Translations under genes and position numbers: made by a program
The notes under the pieces: model-generated
The model's database searches: none
Seen by the model: the letters and a program-made list of their open reading frames with translations, nothing else
Told to the model about the DNA's origin: nothing
Source: Simmondsia chinensis
Lineage: Eukaryota; Streptophyta; Magnoliopsida; Caryophyllales; Simmondsiaceae
NCBI GenBank assembly: GCA_018398585.1
Contig: JAGTTD010000024.1
Location: 8,026,071 to 8,090,070, forward strand
Reading direction: 5' to 3'
Length of the DNA stretch: 64,000 nt
Part shown: in pieces, positions 10,301 through 22,880 of the stretch
Numbering within the stretch: the first letter of the stretch is position 1
Layout of the letters: each line of letters starts with the position of its first letter

Positions 10301-11060
10301 ATCGTGCTTACTGTTTAATAATGGCTTTTTCCTATATTTTCTCCAATTTGGTTACTTAAACACTTCTAAAAAAAGCTAGGCCTCTAAAGGTTCCATTCTC
10401 GATGACCCGCTTCATTACCATTACCTTATGGGGAAGTTGTTGTGTTTCACAATTATCCTTGGACATTTTCTTTTTGCTTGGGACATTTGATCAATTTATG
10501 GCTCATCCTCGTGACACTCATATGGCTGCAAACCTTCAGGTACTTTGATATCTAAATAGTTCTCCTAGGCAAGGATTTTTGTTTTCCTCTACTTGTTCAC
10601 CATGTTTAATGGGTCTGCAAATGTTAATCGACCCACCTCACCTAATTGTCTTCTACTAGTTTCTAGATTTTGCGTTTTCTTTTTGAATCCTTGATTTCAT
10701 AGAAGTTCAAGAAATAAACCACGATTTATCAATCTGCAGCATTGCCATTGTGAGATGATTTGGTTGAAGGGTCTTATTTTTATCTTGGTGTCTCACATTC
10801 ATATTCTAATTTACTGTTTTGTGATAATCAAGTTGCTACATATTCGACTCATAATTTGGTTTTAACGAGCACATGACACATCTTGATACTAATCTTTATT
10901 GGTTCAGTGACAAGGCTTGAAGGTGTCCCTAATGTTTCATATCACTTCCTAAGATCAGCTAGCAAATATATTGCTTGAGCCCTTATATTTTTCTGTTTCC
11001 CATACTCCCCTTAGGAAGTAGGGTGGTCATATATTCACGCTCCAATTAGAGGGGAGCATT
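10301..11060 (+). pseudogene. pol: copia reverse transcriptase end and RNase H, second copia element
   Basis: Across several frameshifts one reads the RT end (DPLHYHYLMGKL-like, then HPRDTHMAANLQVL and YLNSSPRQGFLF) and RNase H (CEMIWLKGL, LGVSHSYSNLLFCDNQVATY). These are the standard copia sequence after the YVDD region. A polypurine tract AGAGGGGAGCATT (11,048-11,060) and an LTR follow. The element start is missing; the 5.5-10.3 kb copia element inserted just upstream. Non-functional. Confidence 0.8.
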
Positions 11061-11061
11061 G

Positions 11062-11682
11062 TGTTAGGCATTTTTCAGTATTGGGCTTCGGCCTTTCTAG
11101 TATTGGGAAAATGTACAATTAAGCACAAACGGAAGCGTAAAACCAATGAAACGCGCCAGTATTTATGTGGAAAACCTCTCTCAACTAAAGGAAAAAAATA
11201 TGGGACCCAAACGAGTGCCTCATCCACTATAAAATTTAGGAATTGCAATATCTAATTATAACCCTGAAACCCCATATAATCATCATATCATCTTTAATAT
11301 GACTATTACACAGCGAGTCACCAACCCTTTCACAATATACCTTCTGTACGGCGAGCCGTCAACCTTCTTCAACGTAGCTTTGGATAAATAAGGCTACAAA
11401 AACTCTCATCAAAACATCACTCAATCAAAACCTCTCAATATCTCACTCTTTCCCTCCCCTGGTGCTCCAAGGGCACCCCTTTATAAAACCCCAAAACCTC
11501 ACTTTTTCTCACTCTATTTTCACTTGCTTAAACATCAACCCTCGACCATTATTTATAATGAGTTACCTAAGTCTAATATGATTCAAAATATCAAATAAAT
11601 CAAACTTATTTAGATAACTCAAAATAATCATATCTCACTAAATCAAATTAATATTAATTTTGAGGTAAAAAATATCCTGACA
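11062..11682 (+). repeat. 3' LTR of the second copia element (right end approximate)
   Basis: It starts TGTTAGGC right after the polypurine tract. A GTGGAAAACCTCTCTCAACT stretch (11,167) is a common copia LTR feature and recurs in reverse near 34,730. The right end is placed at CCTGACA (11,682) by inference; no second LTR is available for comparison. Confidence 0.55.
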
Positions 11683-12190
11683 TCAAGCTAATTAGATATT
11701 TTGTTGTATGTATCTTTTTCTAGTACAAATTTTTAGATGAATTACAAGAACTGGAGACATTTCTTGTCTGTCTCAGCTTCCCTTTGCCAATGTCTCTCAC
11801 GTTCAACCCTCACGAGCTCAACTCTTGATACAAAATGTTCAACTTTTAGTATAAAGAACATAGAGCTGCAAAATCATTAAGGCATTCAATTAGTGAAAAT
11901 TTATAGTTTCCTATTTCAATTTTTTCAAGTGTTTTTCCAAAGAATTGGTAACTAAGAAAGCATTTGCAAAATTTTAAAAATGGATAAAACAATCCCGCGG
12001 CAATAAAAGAAAACAAAGGAAACAAAATAAAGTAGAGAAAACACAAAAATTGTGTTTTTCATAAATATTTGGAAATTTGAAGAGTGCATTTGATTCATCT
12101 ATTTTCAAATTATTTTTTAACTTGTTTTCATTGTAAGATTAATGTTTGAACATGAAACAGATTATAACACCAAATTAAACTAAAGTATAT
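11683..12190. other. AT-rich stretch, nothing recognised
   Basis: Only short chance frames; no LTR end, repeat or domain seen. Confidence 0.5.
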
Positions 12191-12199
12191 GTCAATTAG

Positions 12200-12601
12200 A
12201 ACGTACCATTTACATCCATGTTTGTTGGTGTACCAAGTATTACTGGAAACTAAGCCTAGGACGCAATTCCACTCACCCACAATGATATCCACCAACCGAA
12301 AAAGAAAGAAGATGGGAAACCTCTCTAACAATTTCCTTGGTATGAAAGGAGAAATGAAAAAAGAAATGATACATGTAGAGAGGGGGTGGCCCTTATATAG
12401 ACAAACATATGGGCCTACCTATCAAAGGCCTATATATTATAAATGGGCTCTCATTAATTAACTCCAAGCCCATGTTACAATGGGCTTAACACATAATTAG
12501 CTATAGGCATATTTTATATCATAATAAATCAGACTTTCGTCATTATCTTATCAGGCTAACCTAATCAATTAAGTCCAAAATTCTAATATACTCCCACTTG
12601 G
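12200..12601 (-). repeat. minus-strand copia LTR remnant with polypurine tract
   Basis: CTCCCACTTGG (12,591-12,601) is the reverse complement of the copia polypurine tract CCAAGTGGGAG, and the adjoining TTCTAATATA fits a mutated LTR edge. Leftward the sequence holds AAGCCCA and TTATAAATGGGC blocks seen in copia LTRs. The outer edge is not resolvable. The AT-rich DNA to 12,913 is probably its internal 3' end. Confidence 0.45.
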
Positions 12602-12913
12602 ATGTTATTGATTGGAAAGAAAAACATTTAAGAAATATAACAATCCCCTTTAAAAATTAGAAAACTGATTTTATTCAAAAATTTTGTTATAAATTTAAAT
12701 GACAGCACAATCATTAAAATGTTTCAAAAACCAATTTAATCATGGCCAAACATACAATCCAACCAAAATAATAAAAGTACCAAAATATATCCATATTAGT
12801 TTCTAATGAAATTGCTAATATCTGAACCATGGCAATAATCACATCTTTCAAGATACGACTCTTAACCATTATCACAAAAGCTAGAAACCCCATCAACATG
12901 GAGCACAAACACG

Positions 12914-14130
12914 TGTTAGAGTTAGCGTCCTAGAGAACCCAATTTATGAAAACATTTTATTAGTGAATAAAAGTTGTTCATCATTATCGTCTATTTAATT
13001 TATGAGTTTTTATGCATGTGATGTTGCTCTCTTTCAAAGGACATACCATGAGACGAACAAAGTCCTTAAATGGCATTTGGAATATCTGTTTTTAGTAAAT
13101 AATGAAATTATGCCACAGATAAACTAAATAATGGATAAGAAAATAATTAGTTCATACTTAGTGATGAGTTTGGGCTGCTTGTCTGCTAAGACTATAACAT
13201 GACATTTACATAACTTGTCTTGATTATATGGATAGTGATCCAAGATGTTTTGTTGGTGTATTACAATGAGATTGTTACACTGAATAGGACCACATGATTT
13301 GCTCGTTTCTATACTACTATCAGAAGTGGACAACTCATATATTTCGTCTATACAATTACTTTTAATCGAGAAAATAGTCCGGACTCGTGCATGGAATGTT
13401 AATTGCTTTGATGCGCTAAAAGGATGAGGTTATTAAGTCTAACCAGGATCTTAGGTTCGTTGGACAATTGCATAAAGTGTGGCGGAAATGGATATTTTAC
13501 TAGGAATCTACAATGTGAAATATCTCCTTAATTGATTCGCAAGTATTCGAGTTGATTCCAGAGACTTTGGCTCATGTTCGACATTTGGAATTGATACAGA
13601 AATATTTCTCTGTATTAGTGGATTATTCGAACAAGGCAAGCTGGGAACTAAAAAGGAAAAGTGAGAAAGAATGATAATAGTAGCTTAAGTTATTTTTCTC
13701 ATGGACATTTATTAGAGTGGTAATTGTGAGTAAACTATTACAGAAAAATTTAACGAGTAAATACATTTATTTTTAAAGTGTAGTATTTTTATAATGCTGG
13801 CCTGGTATTTACTCGCTAAGATACCCACGGCCCAGAATAGGCGCCCCAGTGAAAGGTGCCCAGAGACTGAACGCCTAGTAAAAGGGCGCCCAGTACCCCT
13901 AAACCTAACTCCTAAGTTCTATATAAAGGGAGAAGAACATTTCATTCTCTCATCCTCTCCTCACCCCTAAGTTACCCTCTCTCACTCTCACCCTCACTCA
14001 CTCTATCACCCACTTCTTCTCCAGCACTCTCTCTCTCCCGATAAATAACAAGTTGGGCGTGTAACTAGAGCTTAAATTCAGCTCATCCTTACGAATCCTA
14101 CCTCATACCAATTCCGATACAATGAATAAG
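12914..14130 (+). repeat. third LTR of the 5.5-kb copia family, apparently solo
   Basis: It starts TGTTAGAGTTAGCGTCCTAG and parallels 5,501-6,700: CTGCTAAGACTATAACATGAC, GTGATCCAAGATGTT and TTGATTCGCAAGTATT all have counterparts there. A TATA box TATATAAAG lies near 13,920. No internal domains or second LTR are adjacent, so a solo LTR is likely. The right border near 14,100-14,140 is uncertain and no target duplication was found. Confidence 0.65.
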
Positions 14131-14479
14131 CACACTGGCCAAATTCATCGTAAACAATATACAAAATTAATTTTTTTTAAAAATTGTTTTATTTATTTGA
14201 AAATACTTTATCTAATAAATAGATTAAAATATAATTTTAAGACATTCATTTATATAGCATAATTATTTGTAAAGCTTCATTATTTTCAAAATATTTAAAA
14301 AAAAAGAGTAGATTAAAATATTATTTAGAGGTCAAATTTGATATGTTAAAAATACGCAATCAAACAAAAAGAATATTCGTCAACTTAAATGATTTTAATT
14401 TAAATTCTTTTAGAAAATGAAATAAACTTTACTTCTTTTTATTGTTATTGTTGTGTTTTGTCTCATATTTTTTGTCCAA

Positions 14480-15488
14480 ATTTTGAACAGAGGTTTGTGG
14501 TGGAGCGGAGGAACTTGGCCCGTTGGGCTCGGAAGCGTATCCTAGCATTGGCATCAGGAAGGGGGGGGGGGGGGGGGGGGGGGGGGATCAAAGCGCCCTA
14601 CAGTGCGAACCTTTTGTAATGGGTCAAGTTATTACACCCGCTTGCTCTTCTAGGGTTTTTCTTGTTACGAAAGGGCACTACATAAAGCCCCTCTTAGGAT
14701 TGCAACCATTGGTGAGAGCCAACACATTTAAGAGAGAAAGAGAGAATGAGAGCGTGAAGAGATTTCTCTTGTGATATTCAATTTTCATCTAACAAAAATG
14801 CTCTACCTCCACCCATAATTTTACCTCTCCTTGAACATTTTCCATGCAAATATTGTTATCTTCGTTGCTATTTCTCCTTTGCCATTTTATTTGTTTTTCA
14901 GATTTCATTTAGTATCTAAATCAAATTCATATCTTGGGGACTTTTTCCTTACAAATTGATATCAGAGCGAACACAGCAACAGTGGTTCTCCGTGGTCCGT
15001 AACCTTAGAAATAGTTGTGAGAGCATCCTATGACAGACCTGAGCGAATGTCAGTGGTTGGTAGTTCCGACAGTGTCTAGGTACTCAAGAACCAAAGAACA
15101 TTAGTGGCAGCTTGGTTTCCGAAGTTTGTCTCGATGTTAGTGTGCCGGTGGTGTTTCAAAACCGATGACCGCTTTTGTGACAGATAATGCAGAGAAGAAC
15201 AAACCCATAGAGGACGACGAAGCATGACGCAAAGTTTTGCTTTTATGAAAATTAGGGCTTTCATTTTGAGTCAACAAATTGGTTGACCTATTTGACTAAC
15301 CTATTTGGGTCGGGTCCTCAAATTTTTGTTAGGTTGAAAATTAAATAGTGTGATAATAGTAAATATTCCAATCAGACTCCAAGTGGGAATTGTCAGGTTA
15401 TGTGTGAAACTTGATTGTATTGGACATTGTTAATAAGGTATAGGATTGGTCCAACCCTATTCATGCTCATGACATACTAGGGTTTTAG
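14480..15488 (+). mobile_element. scar of an LTR element: LTR end, primer site, polypurine tract and LTR start
   Basis: TTGATATCAGAGC (14,956-14,968) is a near-perfect initiator-tRNA-Met primer site, directly after an LTR-like CTTACA end. At 15,379-15,390 CCAAGTGGGAAT resembles a copia polypurine tract followed by TGTCAGG. Only ~0.4 kb separates them, so this is either an extreme deletion derivative or a small TRIM-like element. The second LTR is cut at 15,488 by the Tat element. Similarity between the two presumed LTRs is weak by eye. Confidence 0.4.
14561..14586 (+). repeat. 26-nt G homopolymer
   Basis: Uninterrupted G run; see the finding on homopolymers. Confidence 0.95.
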
Positions 15489-16476
15489 TGTGGCTATTTA
15501 CACCTTAATTTTGAGGCAACTGGAACGACACAGTTTTGAGAAAAGTGCCACGTGCTTAACATGTGAGGTCATCCTAGAAGAGAACTAGGCCTTGAGGTGC
15601 TGAAGTAATGGCGTCTTGAACCCAACATCCTAAGAAAATTATCACCTTAACAAGTATTAACTACGCGAGGCTCGAGATGGTTGAAGGGAGCTCAAGCTCG
15701 TGGGACTGCCAAGAAGGTTGCAAGACAGGTGGTTTCCAAGCTCGAGACAGCTACTTAGAGCGGAATTTTAGATGCTTGGGAACTTAGCTTAATCTAAGAA
15801 AACGTGGGGCTTCTAGAGGGGACTTCAACTAGAAATTCGGACATGGGCTCCGAGCAATTCCCTCCAAAACTGAATCGTAGACATGTGCGTGCAAGAATGA
15901 GCTTAGTGGCCTAACGTGGGGAGAAAACACCACGAAATCAGGGGCAGCCATTATTTAGTTTTTCTATAAATAAAAGACTGTGTGACAGTCTAAATTAATA
16001 CATATTTCTTTACAGCACACTTGTGCTTTTTTTCTTAGGTGTAGCGTAACTTAATGTTGCTTACTAAGCATAGTACTAGTACTTTCTTCTTTAGTAACGC
16101 AGTCTTTCGGGATTCAGGTATGGACTTCCTATTTTAATTTGTTACAAAATTTCGATGAATTAAGAATTAAGGCTCTAGTTTAAAGCTTTAATGGCCAAGG
16201 CATGACCTTGATTGCATTGGTCCTAGACCAGTGACCAGAATACGGTTTGCTCCATCTTAATCTTGTCAAACCTAAACTCACTCGAGTTAGTATAAGTCAA
16301 AGGTGCTAGGCTTAAAAACGTGATTGACCCCAACTTGTAAGTAGACTGCTGAGCTCTTGGGTTTGTCTTCACCGTATTCCTGACTTTTAAGTATACAAGG
16401 AAAGGTGTCTATAGGCCTTGCTCTGTCACTGTAACTGCTACTTGAGTTAGGTCCATATCTTTTTATTTTTCTGTCA

Positions 16477-16532
<56 letters not shown>

Positions 16533-16755
16533 CCAAGTCTTCTTAATTGAAGCATAAGCTGAACTCATGGTATAACCAAAGTCAGATACACCAAAATATC
16601 ACAGCCTTTTCTCCGAAAGCGGTGAGTGTTTAAGGTCAAAGATGTACCTTTTGAACTTAGGCTCCCTCCCTAATCAAGGTGAGTCCCTTTTGCGCGTTTG
16701 TTTTGTTTTCATTTTACGGCAATCACATCACACTAATTGCAAACAAAATAAAGCA
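15489..16755 (+). repeat. left LTR of the Tat element
   Basis: Runs from TGTGGC to AAAGCA. Shared landmarks with the right LTR are GTTTTGAG, CAAGCTCGAGACAG, GGACTTCAACTAGAAATT, TTTCTTAGG(A)GTAGC, a TA microsatellite, and GCGCGTTTGTTT near the end. Confidence 0.85.
16489..16531. repeat. (TA)n microsatellite in the left Tat LTR
   Basis: About 21 TA units. A longer run sits at the same LTR position at 29,586-29,643, so the array is a feature of the LTR that changed length after insertion. Confidence 0.95.
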
Positions 16756-16771
16756 AAAACTCCTTTTGGCA

Positions 16772-16789
16772 ACCATAATGGGAGGCTTA
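16772..16789 (+). promoter_or_regulatory. candidate primer-binding site of the Tat element
   Basis: TTGGCAACCATAATGGGA lies 14 bp after the LTR end. It resembles the TGGCGACTCnnCTGGGGA site used by Tat/Ogre elements, but several bases differ. Confidence 0.4.
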
Positions 16790-17055
16790 AAAGGAGACTT
16801 CATCATCTTTAGCCCATCGTGGAGTACCAAGACGTAATTGTAGACCATTCACCGATGACTACTTGTGTGTCCTCTTGAACAAAGTCTTATATCATGAAGG
16901 GATGAATCGAGTCACAACCACGGTAGTGAAAGCGGGGTGGCAATGATGACATCCCAGAAGATGAACGCATTGGGCTGGATTGTTGTTCTCGTAAGAGTTT
17001 CATGGCTATACTCAAACTCCGTTTAGAAATTGGGGACCAAAGAGTCTAATAAAGA

Positions 17056-19150
17056 ATGAGAGAAGCCTTTGAGCGACAACGTGTTGAAACAGAGTGCAAT
17101 CTAGGGGCCCAGGGAGAAAACTCCGCCTCCATAAGAGCCGTGATAAATAACATTGTAACCTCAATGAATGATAGGCTTCACAAAGAGACTGACAGAGTTT
17201 TAGTTGAAATGAACTCAACCTTGCCTTCTACTGCTACCCTTATTACTAAGGACATGGCAAGACAGACAGTAGTTAAGGTCAAGCCTATCTTGGTTAAACA
17301 AGCTAAGGCTCACAATGGCTTGGCTCAAGCCGTTAGAGAGGATATCAGGAAACTTTGGCCTGCACCTCTTCCATCAACACCATCTGCATATCTTTGCGAG
17401 GCTCCTTCGAGCTCACAATTATCATTTTCTCAGGTTGACTATATTGTCCCTAAGAGAACGGGAAACCCGGTTATAGTTAACCCAAGTGTCTCACACTTGT
17501 AATCCAGCCATAGGAACAACAACGTGCCCCTTGGGCTTACTGGCCCTTCGAATCAAAGTTTTTCAAACTCATACCCTCCTCAGGTAGTAGAGGTTGCTTT
17601 AAGGTCTACCTAAGGCGTTGAAGTAGGAATGCAAGGATAGGTACCCACTTCTGAGAGCCAGCCTCTTCTTCCTAGACCTTTTCATGCTTACCACAATGGG
17701 GGCAAGCTAACCACCCACTTCCTCAAGGAAGGATGATCCAATAGCCTGCTAATATTGGTGTGTTCTCAGACATGCCATATAACCTAGATCCTACTGCGAC
17801 ATATGTCGTGGCCAACCAAGTGCATGGCCAAGTTGATCAGGGGTTACCCTTGGTTTGGGGGGCACTAACCATTCCCACAACCGATTGTGATGGGTGCTTA
17901 GGGGTATCCTTTAGATCCCCCTCGAGATGCTCATCCACTTGGGGGGCAATGGCAGGCACATAACCGTGTGACTGACTTACCCCTCTAAGACCAATTGGCT
18001 ACCATCATCGAGCAGATGCATGGGCTAGGCTTGAGAAGGGTCAATAGACCCTTGTACAGTAAACCTTACCCTAACTACATATATAGGGACTATCCTTTTC
18101 CTTGAGGATATAAAATCCCCGGGTTTACACTTTTCTCTTGAGAAGGGACTGTGTCTGTCCTCAAACACTTAGCAAGATTCAATTGTCAATGTAGAGAAGC
18201 AGCTGATTAGCAATATGTTAAGCTGAGGCTGTCACCTAGTTCTTTAACTAGGACCACTTTTTAGTGGCACATTAGCTTGCCGCCTAATTTCATCTATTGT
18301 TGGGATGACATGGCCAGGCAAATCAAGGCTCAATTCCCAAGAATGAAACTAGGAACTTCCATGTCTGACTTGGCTCGAATGAGAAAAGCCAGATGAATTA
18401 GTGGAAGATTACATTAACCGGTTCAAGAGAGCCAGGTTAAAATGTACTACGGCCCTTTCTGAAGTTTAATATGCTAAGCTGGCCTTGAATGGCTTGTATA
18501 TTGAATTTAGGAATAAATTCGAAGGCTCTAACTTCACGATGCTCGTATAGCTGGTAGAATGTGCCACTAGATATGAGGTAGTCTTAAAAGAAGAAAGCAT
18601 GAAGAAAAATAACTTGTATGGGACGTATGTAGACGATCTAATTGAAAAGGATGAAGATCCTCCATATGAGATTGAGGTCGTTAAATACAACAAGGGACCT
18701 CTCATGGTTTGCAATCCTTTGGTTAAGAGGTTATCAAAGCTAGGAAGTCTTATCGATCCCAAGACTTTAGAAAATACTCGTTTGACCTCGTAAGAGCCAA
18801 TGTAATATTTGATTAGCTAGAGGCAAATAACAAACTCAAGATTAGGGAGAAACATAGAAAGTCTGACCCATATTCTACTAAGGAGAAGGTATACTGTAAA
18901 TGGCACAATTCGTGGACCCTTTTAACGATGAACTGCATCATCTTTAAAAACATGGTTCACGACACCATAGAAGCAAGGGAATTGATCTTCCCGGGAGAAG
19001 GACAGATGGGTGTTGATAAACATCCCTTCCCTAGTCCTGCCCAAGTTAATATAATTGAGGCAGCAAAGCCTTATGATTCCCATAATAGCCAAACTAAAGG
19101 CAGATCTCTATGTAGGATGGGTACATACAAAGACAGCGGGTTGTAGCCAA
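17056..19150 (+). pseudogene. gag: Tat gag remnant
   Basis: The frame at 17,056-17,502 (148 aa) is a hydrophilic N-terminal region with a predicted helix. The capsid part, in scattered frames from 18,260, reads WDDMARQIKAQFPRMK, TSMSDLARMRKA and a degenerate YVKLALNGLYIEF-like run, matching gypsy gag. Near 18,890-18,960 YCKWHNSWT...MNCIIFKNMV recalls the zinc-knuckle-like segment of Tat gag. Gag would form the virus-like particle around element RNA. Multiple stops rule out function. Confidence 0.65.
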
Positions 19151-20399
19151 CGCTTTGTTTGATAGGCTGTTGGAGTCAGGAATACTAAGGTTCCCCAGAA
19201 CTTCGGTGAGGTCGCCATAAGATTACTACAAGTGGCACATCACAGCTAAACATCTGACACGCGATTGTGTTACATTCAGTAGGTTCCTGAAAAAGCAATT
19301 AGAGGAAGGAATTATTCTTCTCTCTGAACAAGAAGAGTTAGCCATGGGAGTTCTTACTAATGACCATAGTCTTTGCTTCTGAAAATCAGGCGTCGAGGAA
19401 GCTCTTGCGCCTTACACATGACCTCTGCAGGGGTTGTGGCCACAAGTTGTTTTACCCAAAGAGAAAGCCAGCTCCCTTAACAAAGACATCACTAATAGGA
19501 CCTCTCGAGGTCTTACTTCGAAGACCAAGATCATTATGAGAAATGGGTACCCAAGGAGTAATCCGAAATACTATCTACTGTGGTGGACACCAGTCAAGGA
19601 CCACGACAGTTAGAACACCAGCCTTCCGAGTTCCAATTCGATAATGTTTAGAGGAGGAATCACCTCGATCAAGAGGAGGTTAGTCCCTCTAGTCTTACTC
19701 GAACCCAAGAAAGGAGGCAACTGTGAAAGGAGGCAACTGTGAAAAAAGGCAACTCAGTGAAGGAATCTACTCGATACTTGCTTAACTAGGCTCTCTCAAG
19801 AGGAAGCCAAGGTCCGTAAGGGCAAGCAAACTGAGCCTATAGATCTTGAAGGTCAAATAACTGAGTCCAAGCTTGTTGCTATTGCCGAAAAAGGGAAACC
19901 ACACAAGAATCTTGAGAGATGGATAAGTTTGTCATCTTCTGAAGAACAAGAATCTTGGTGAGACCAGCTTGCCAAGAGTTCACTGGCTCGGAAATTAGTT
20001 AATGATGAAGAGGAGCATTCCTCTCTCAACATCAACTTAGTGGAACCTCTGCGCTATGTTAACCTAACGTGGTCTGATATTGAGAATGACTACCCGAGGA
20101 GGACTTCCCCCTACCTATAACGCAGGACATGCTAACCGATGGCAGTCCTCAAAAACATGATCTGGAGGTGCCCATGGATGGCAGCCCTAAAAACCAAACA
20201 TATCAAGGGGTTCAAATATAATTCGGGATACTCCCTGAAAAGGTTGATGTTAGAACTACCTTGCTCCTTCCTTTGGAGCTCATGGCAACTTACACTTAGG
20301 AAGGCCTTAAAAGGGATGATATAACAGCAGACGAGGATCCTCATGTGGAACTCCGATCCTTTGTGTTTTAAAGTTAATATCCCAACATCCAAATGGCTA

Positions 20400-21024
20400 G
20401 ATGATTCACCTAACATAATGAAGATGATCTTTGATGGTCCTAATACTACCAATAAACACATCAAACCCTTATACATCAAGGCCAAATTTGATGCCATTCT
20501 GGTGGATAAGGTCTTAGTAGATAATGACACAACCATCAACGTCCGACCTTCTTATATGTTGGGGGGCCATTGGTAAATCTCGAGATGACTTGATTATTTC
20601 AGATATTGCAATCTGTGGCTTTCGTAGAGCTACTACTAAGTCTGAAAGGGTCATCTCAATTGAGTTAACTATTGGCAGCTTAAGCACACTAACAGCTTTC
20701 TTTGTAGTAGTTAATACATCGAGCTGGAACACTCTGCTCAAGAGAGATTGGTTACACGCTAATTATTGTATCCCATCTTCATTGCACCAGTTGATAATTT
20801 TTCAGAACCATGACAAGTACAAGATTGTTAGGGAAAATAACAGGCCATTCATGGCTTACTTCAACCACATTGAGGAAAAATGCTATGAAGATGGTGTGGG
20901 ACTGCTCGATGTCAAAAGGACCACTCCACAGTTTGCCCAACAACAAGACACAATAGCCATCCTTAACATCCCACTCATTAAAGTTGAGGTTGTTAAAGTT
21001 GATGTAGAGTCTGAAGACTCTTGA
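20400..21024 (+). pseudogene. pol: Tat aspartic protease remnant
   Basis: 20,343-20,576 holds HIKPLYIKAKFDAILVDKV then LVDNDTTINVRPSYML, where Tat proteases have LVDNGAA-type catalytic loops, so the loop glycine looks replaced. A frameshift leads into 20,524-21,024 with DDLIISDIAICGFRRATTKS, SIELTIGSLSTLTAFFVV and LLKRDWLHANYCIPSSLHQ, the conserved protease C-terminal half. The enzyme would mature the Gag-Pol polyprotein. Confidence 0.75.
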
Positions 21025-21390
21025 CACTTGAGGATGCATGAAGGCCCTTCTTGAAGAAGGAAATCTCCAAGGCACGCCAAAACCCTTATGCGGGGGAAAC
21101 AAGACCGCCCATTAATGACCCAAGAGGCCATTTCCTTAGCACCTAGCAAGGCTTGTTGCTTGGCATGCTGAGGACCAACTTTGGGCTAAACAGTCATTCA
21201 ATCGCTTCGAGGTCCAGATGACGCAAGAAAAAGAGCTGGAACTCTCTGACTTAAGAGCAGCAACAGTGAAGATGGAGTATTTAAGGGCTAAATTCCAAGA
21301 CCCCTTCTCAAGGTTAACTTGGGCTCGACGGAAAACCCAAGACCTACCTATATGAGCGCTTCGCTTTCTGAGGAGTAGAGAGAGCGGTAG

Positions 21391-22026
21391 TTGACCTTGC
21401 TTTGTGAGTTCAAGGACTACTTTGCTTGGGACCATCATGAGATGCCAGGCTTAGATAGAAAGGTGGTTGAGCATAGGCTATCTATCAATCAGACTCGAGG
21501 CCCATCATTTAGGCACAGAGGAGAATGTCCCAACAAATTATTGAAGTGGTCAAGGAGGAGATCAAAGGACTCTTAAAGGCCAAATTTATCAGGGCTGCCA
21601 GATATGTTGAATGGTTAGCAGATATTATTCCTATCATTAAGAAAAATGCTAAAATCAAGGTCGGTATTGACTTTAGAGATCTGAATGTAGCCATCCTAAA
21701 GGATGAATACCCAATGTCAATGGCTGCCGTGCTCATTGACTCAGCCTCGAGGCATGAGGTCTTATCTTTTATGGATGACTACTGTGGGTACTACCAAGTT
21801 ATGATTGCTTCGGAGGATACCCATAAGATAACATTCAAGTGTCCTGGGTCAATAGGAACCTTTGAGTGGGTGGCTATGCTGGTTGGCTTTAAAAATGCTC
21901 GCGCCACCTACCTAAGAGCGATGAACATAATCTTTCATTACCTCATCGGCAAGACCATGGAAGTCTACATTGACGATATTGTGGTCAAATCAAAGTCCCA
22001 AGTCAAACAATTAGAAGACTTGGGAA

Positions 22027-22076
<50 letters not shown>

Positions 22077-22880
22077 TGTGGACCCATGACCTTAAGATGA
22101 ATCCATTAAAGTGTGCCTTTGGCGTACACGCTTCAAACTTTCTTGGTTTTCTAGTACACTATAGGGGCATCAAGGTGGGCATTAATAAGATTAAGGCCAT
22201 TCAACAAGCCAAACCACTTTCAAGCAAAAAGGAACTTCGACGCTTCTTGGGGGAGGTTAATTTCCTAAGGCATTTCATCCCAAATGTCGCAGGAAAAATG
22301 AAGCCTTCTCTCCACTACGGAGGCTCAAGACTGAGACGAACTTCAAGTGGGATGAGCCACATCAAGTTTCCTTCGAGGCCGTCAAGGAGTACTTGATCAA
22401 GCCGCCAGTTCACATTCCGCCAAAGTAGGGAAACCTTTGAAAATTTATGTCTCAGCTTCTGAGGAATCTATTGGTTGCTTGCTTATACAAAACAATGAGC
22501 AAGGGTTTGAATAGGCTGTGTTCTACCTTAGCTGTTGCTTAAATGAATGTGAAATAAAATACTCCTCAATTGAGAAATTAATCTATCTTTGTTCTATGCA
22601 CCAATAAAATTGAGACATTATTTCCTGGCATTTACCCTATACGCGGTTGCTCAGACATATGTCCTTAAATATATACTAGATAGACCCTTGATGAGGGGGG
22701 GATTGAACAAGTGGAGTGTTGCTCTACTTCAGTTTGAGTTGGTCTATGTGTCACAAATGTTGGTCAAGGATCAGGCATTAGCATACTTTTTAACTGACCA
22801 CCCAAACGTTCATACTGACTTAGACTTCGAGCTAGGCCATCTCCTAGTGGTGGAAATGGTCCCTTGGAAACTATAATTTA
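21391..22880 (+). pseudogene. pol: Tat reverse transcriptase and first RNase H
   Basis: The frame at 21,525-22,100 covers most of the RT: KAKFIRAARYVEWLADIIP, KIKVGIDFRDLN, MDDYCGYYQVMIA, then the catalytic motif VYIDDIVVKSKS, which is intact. It is destroyed after QLEDLG by a 46-G run and resumes in another frame at 22,076 as MNPLKCAFGVHASNFLGFLV and LRRFLGEVNFLRHFIPNVAG. RNase H debris follows: LRHYFLAFTLYA, YILDRPLMRGG, LVYVSQMLVKDQALAYFL (22,589-22,876). That last block, ending ADFLADHP in active elements, marks the Tat junction to the second RNase H. Confidence 0.85.
22029..22074 (+). repeat. 46-nt G homopolymer inside the Tat reverse transcriptase
   Basis: Uninterrupted G run. It falls where related RTs have a short alpha-helical linker between the YIDD segment and the NPLKCAFGV motif. 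Sequence on both sides is good RT, so G replaces or interrupts coding sequence. Confidence 0.95.

Noticed and set aside
17012..17218. Minus-strand open frame within the Tat gag
   Set aside because: Shadow of the plus-strand gag frame.
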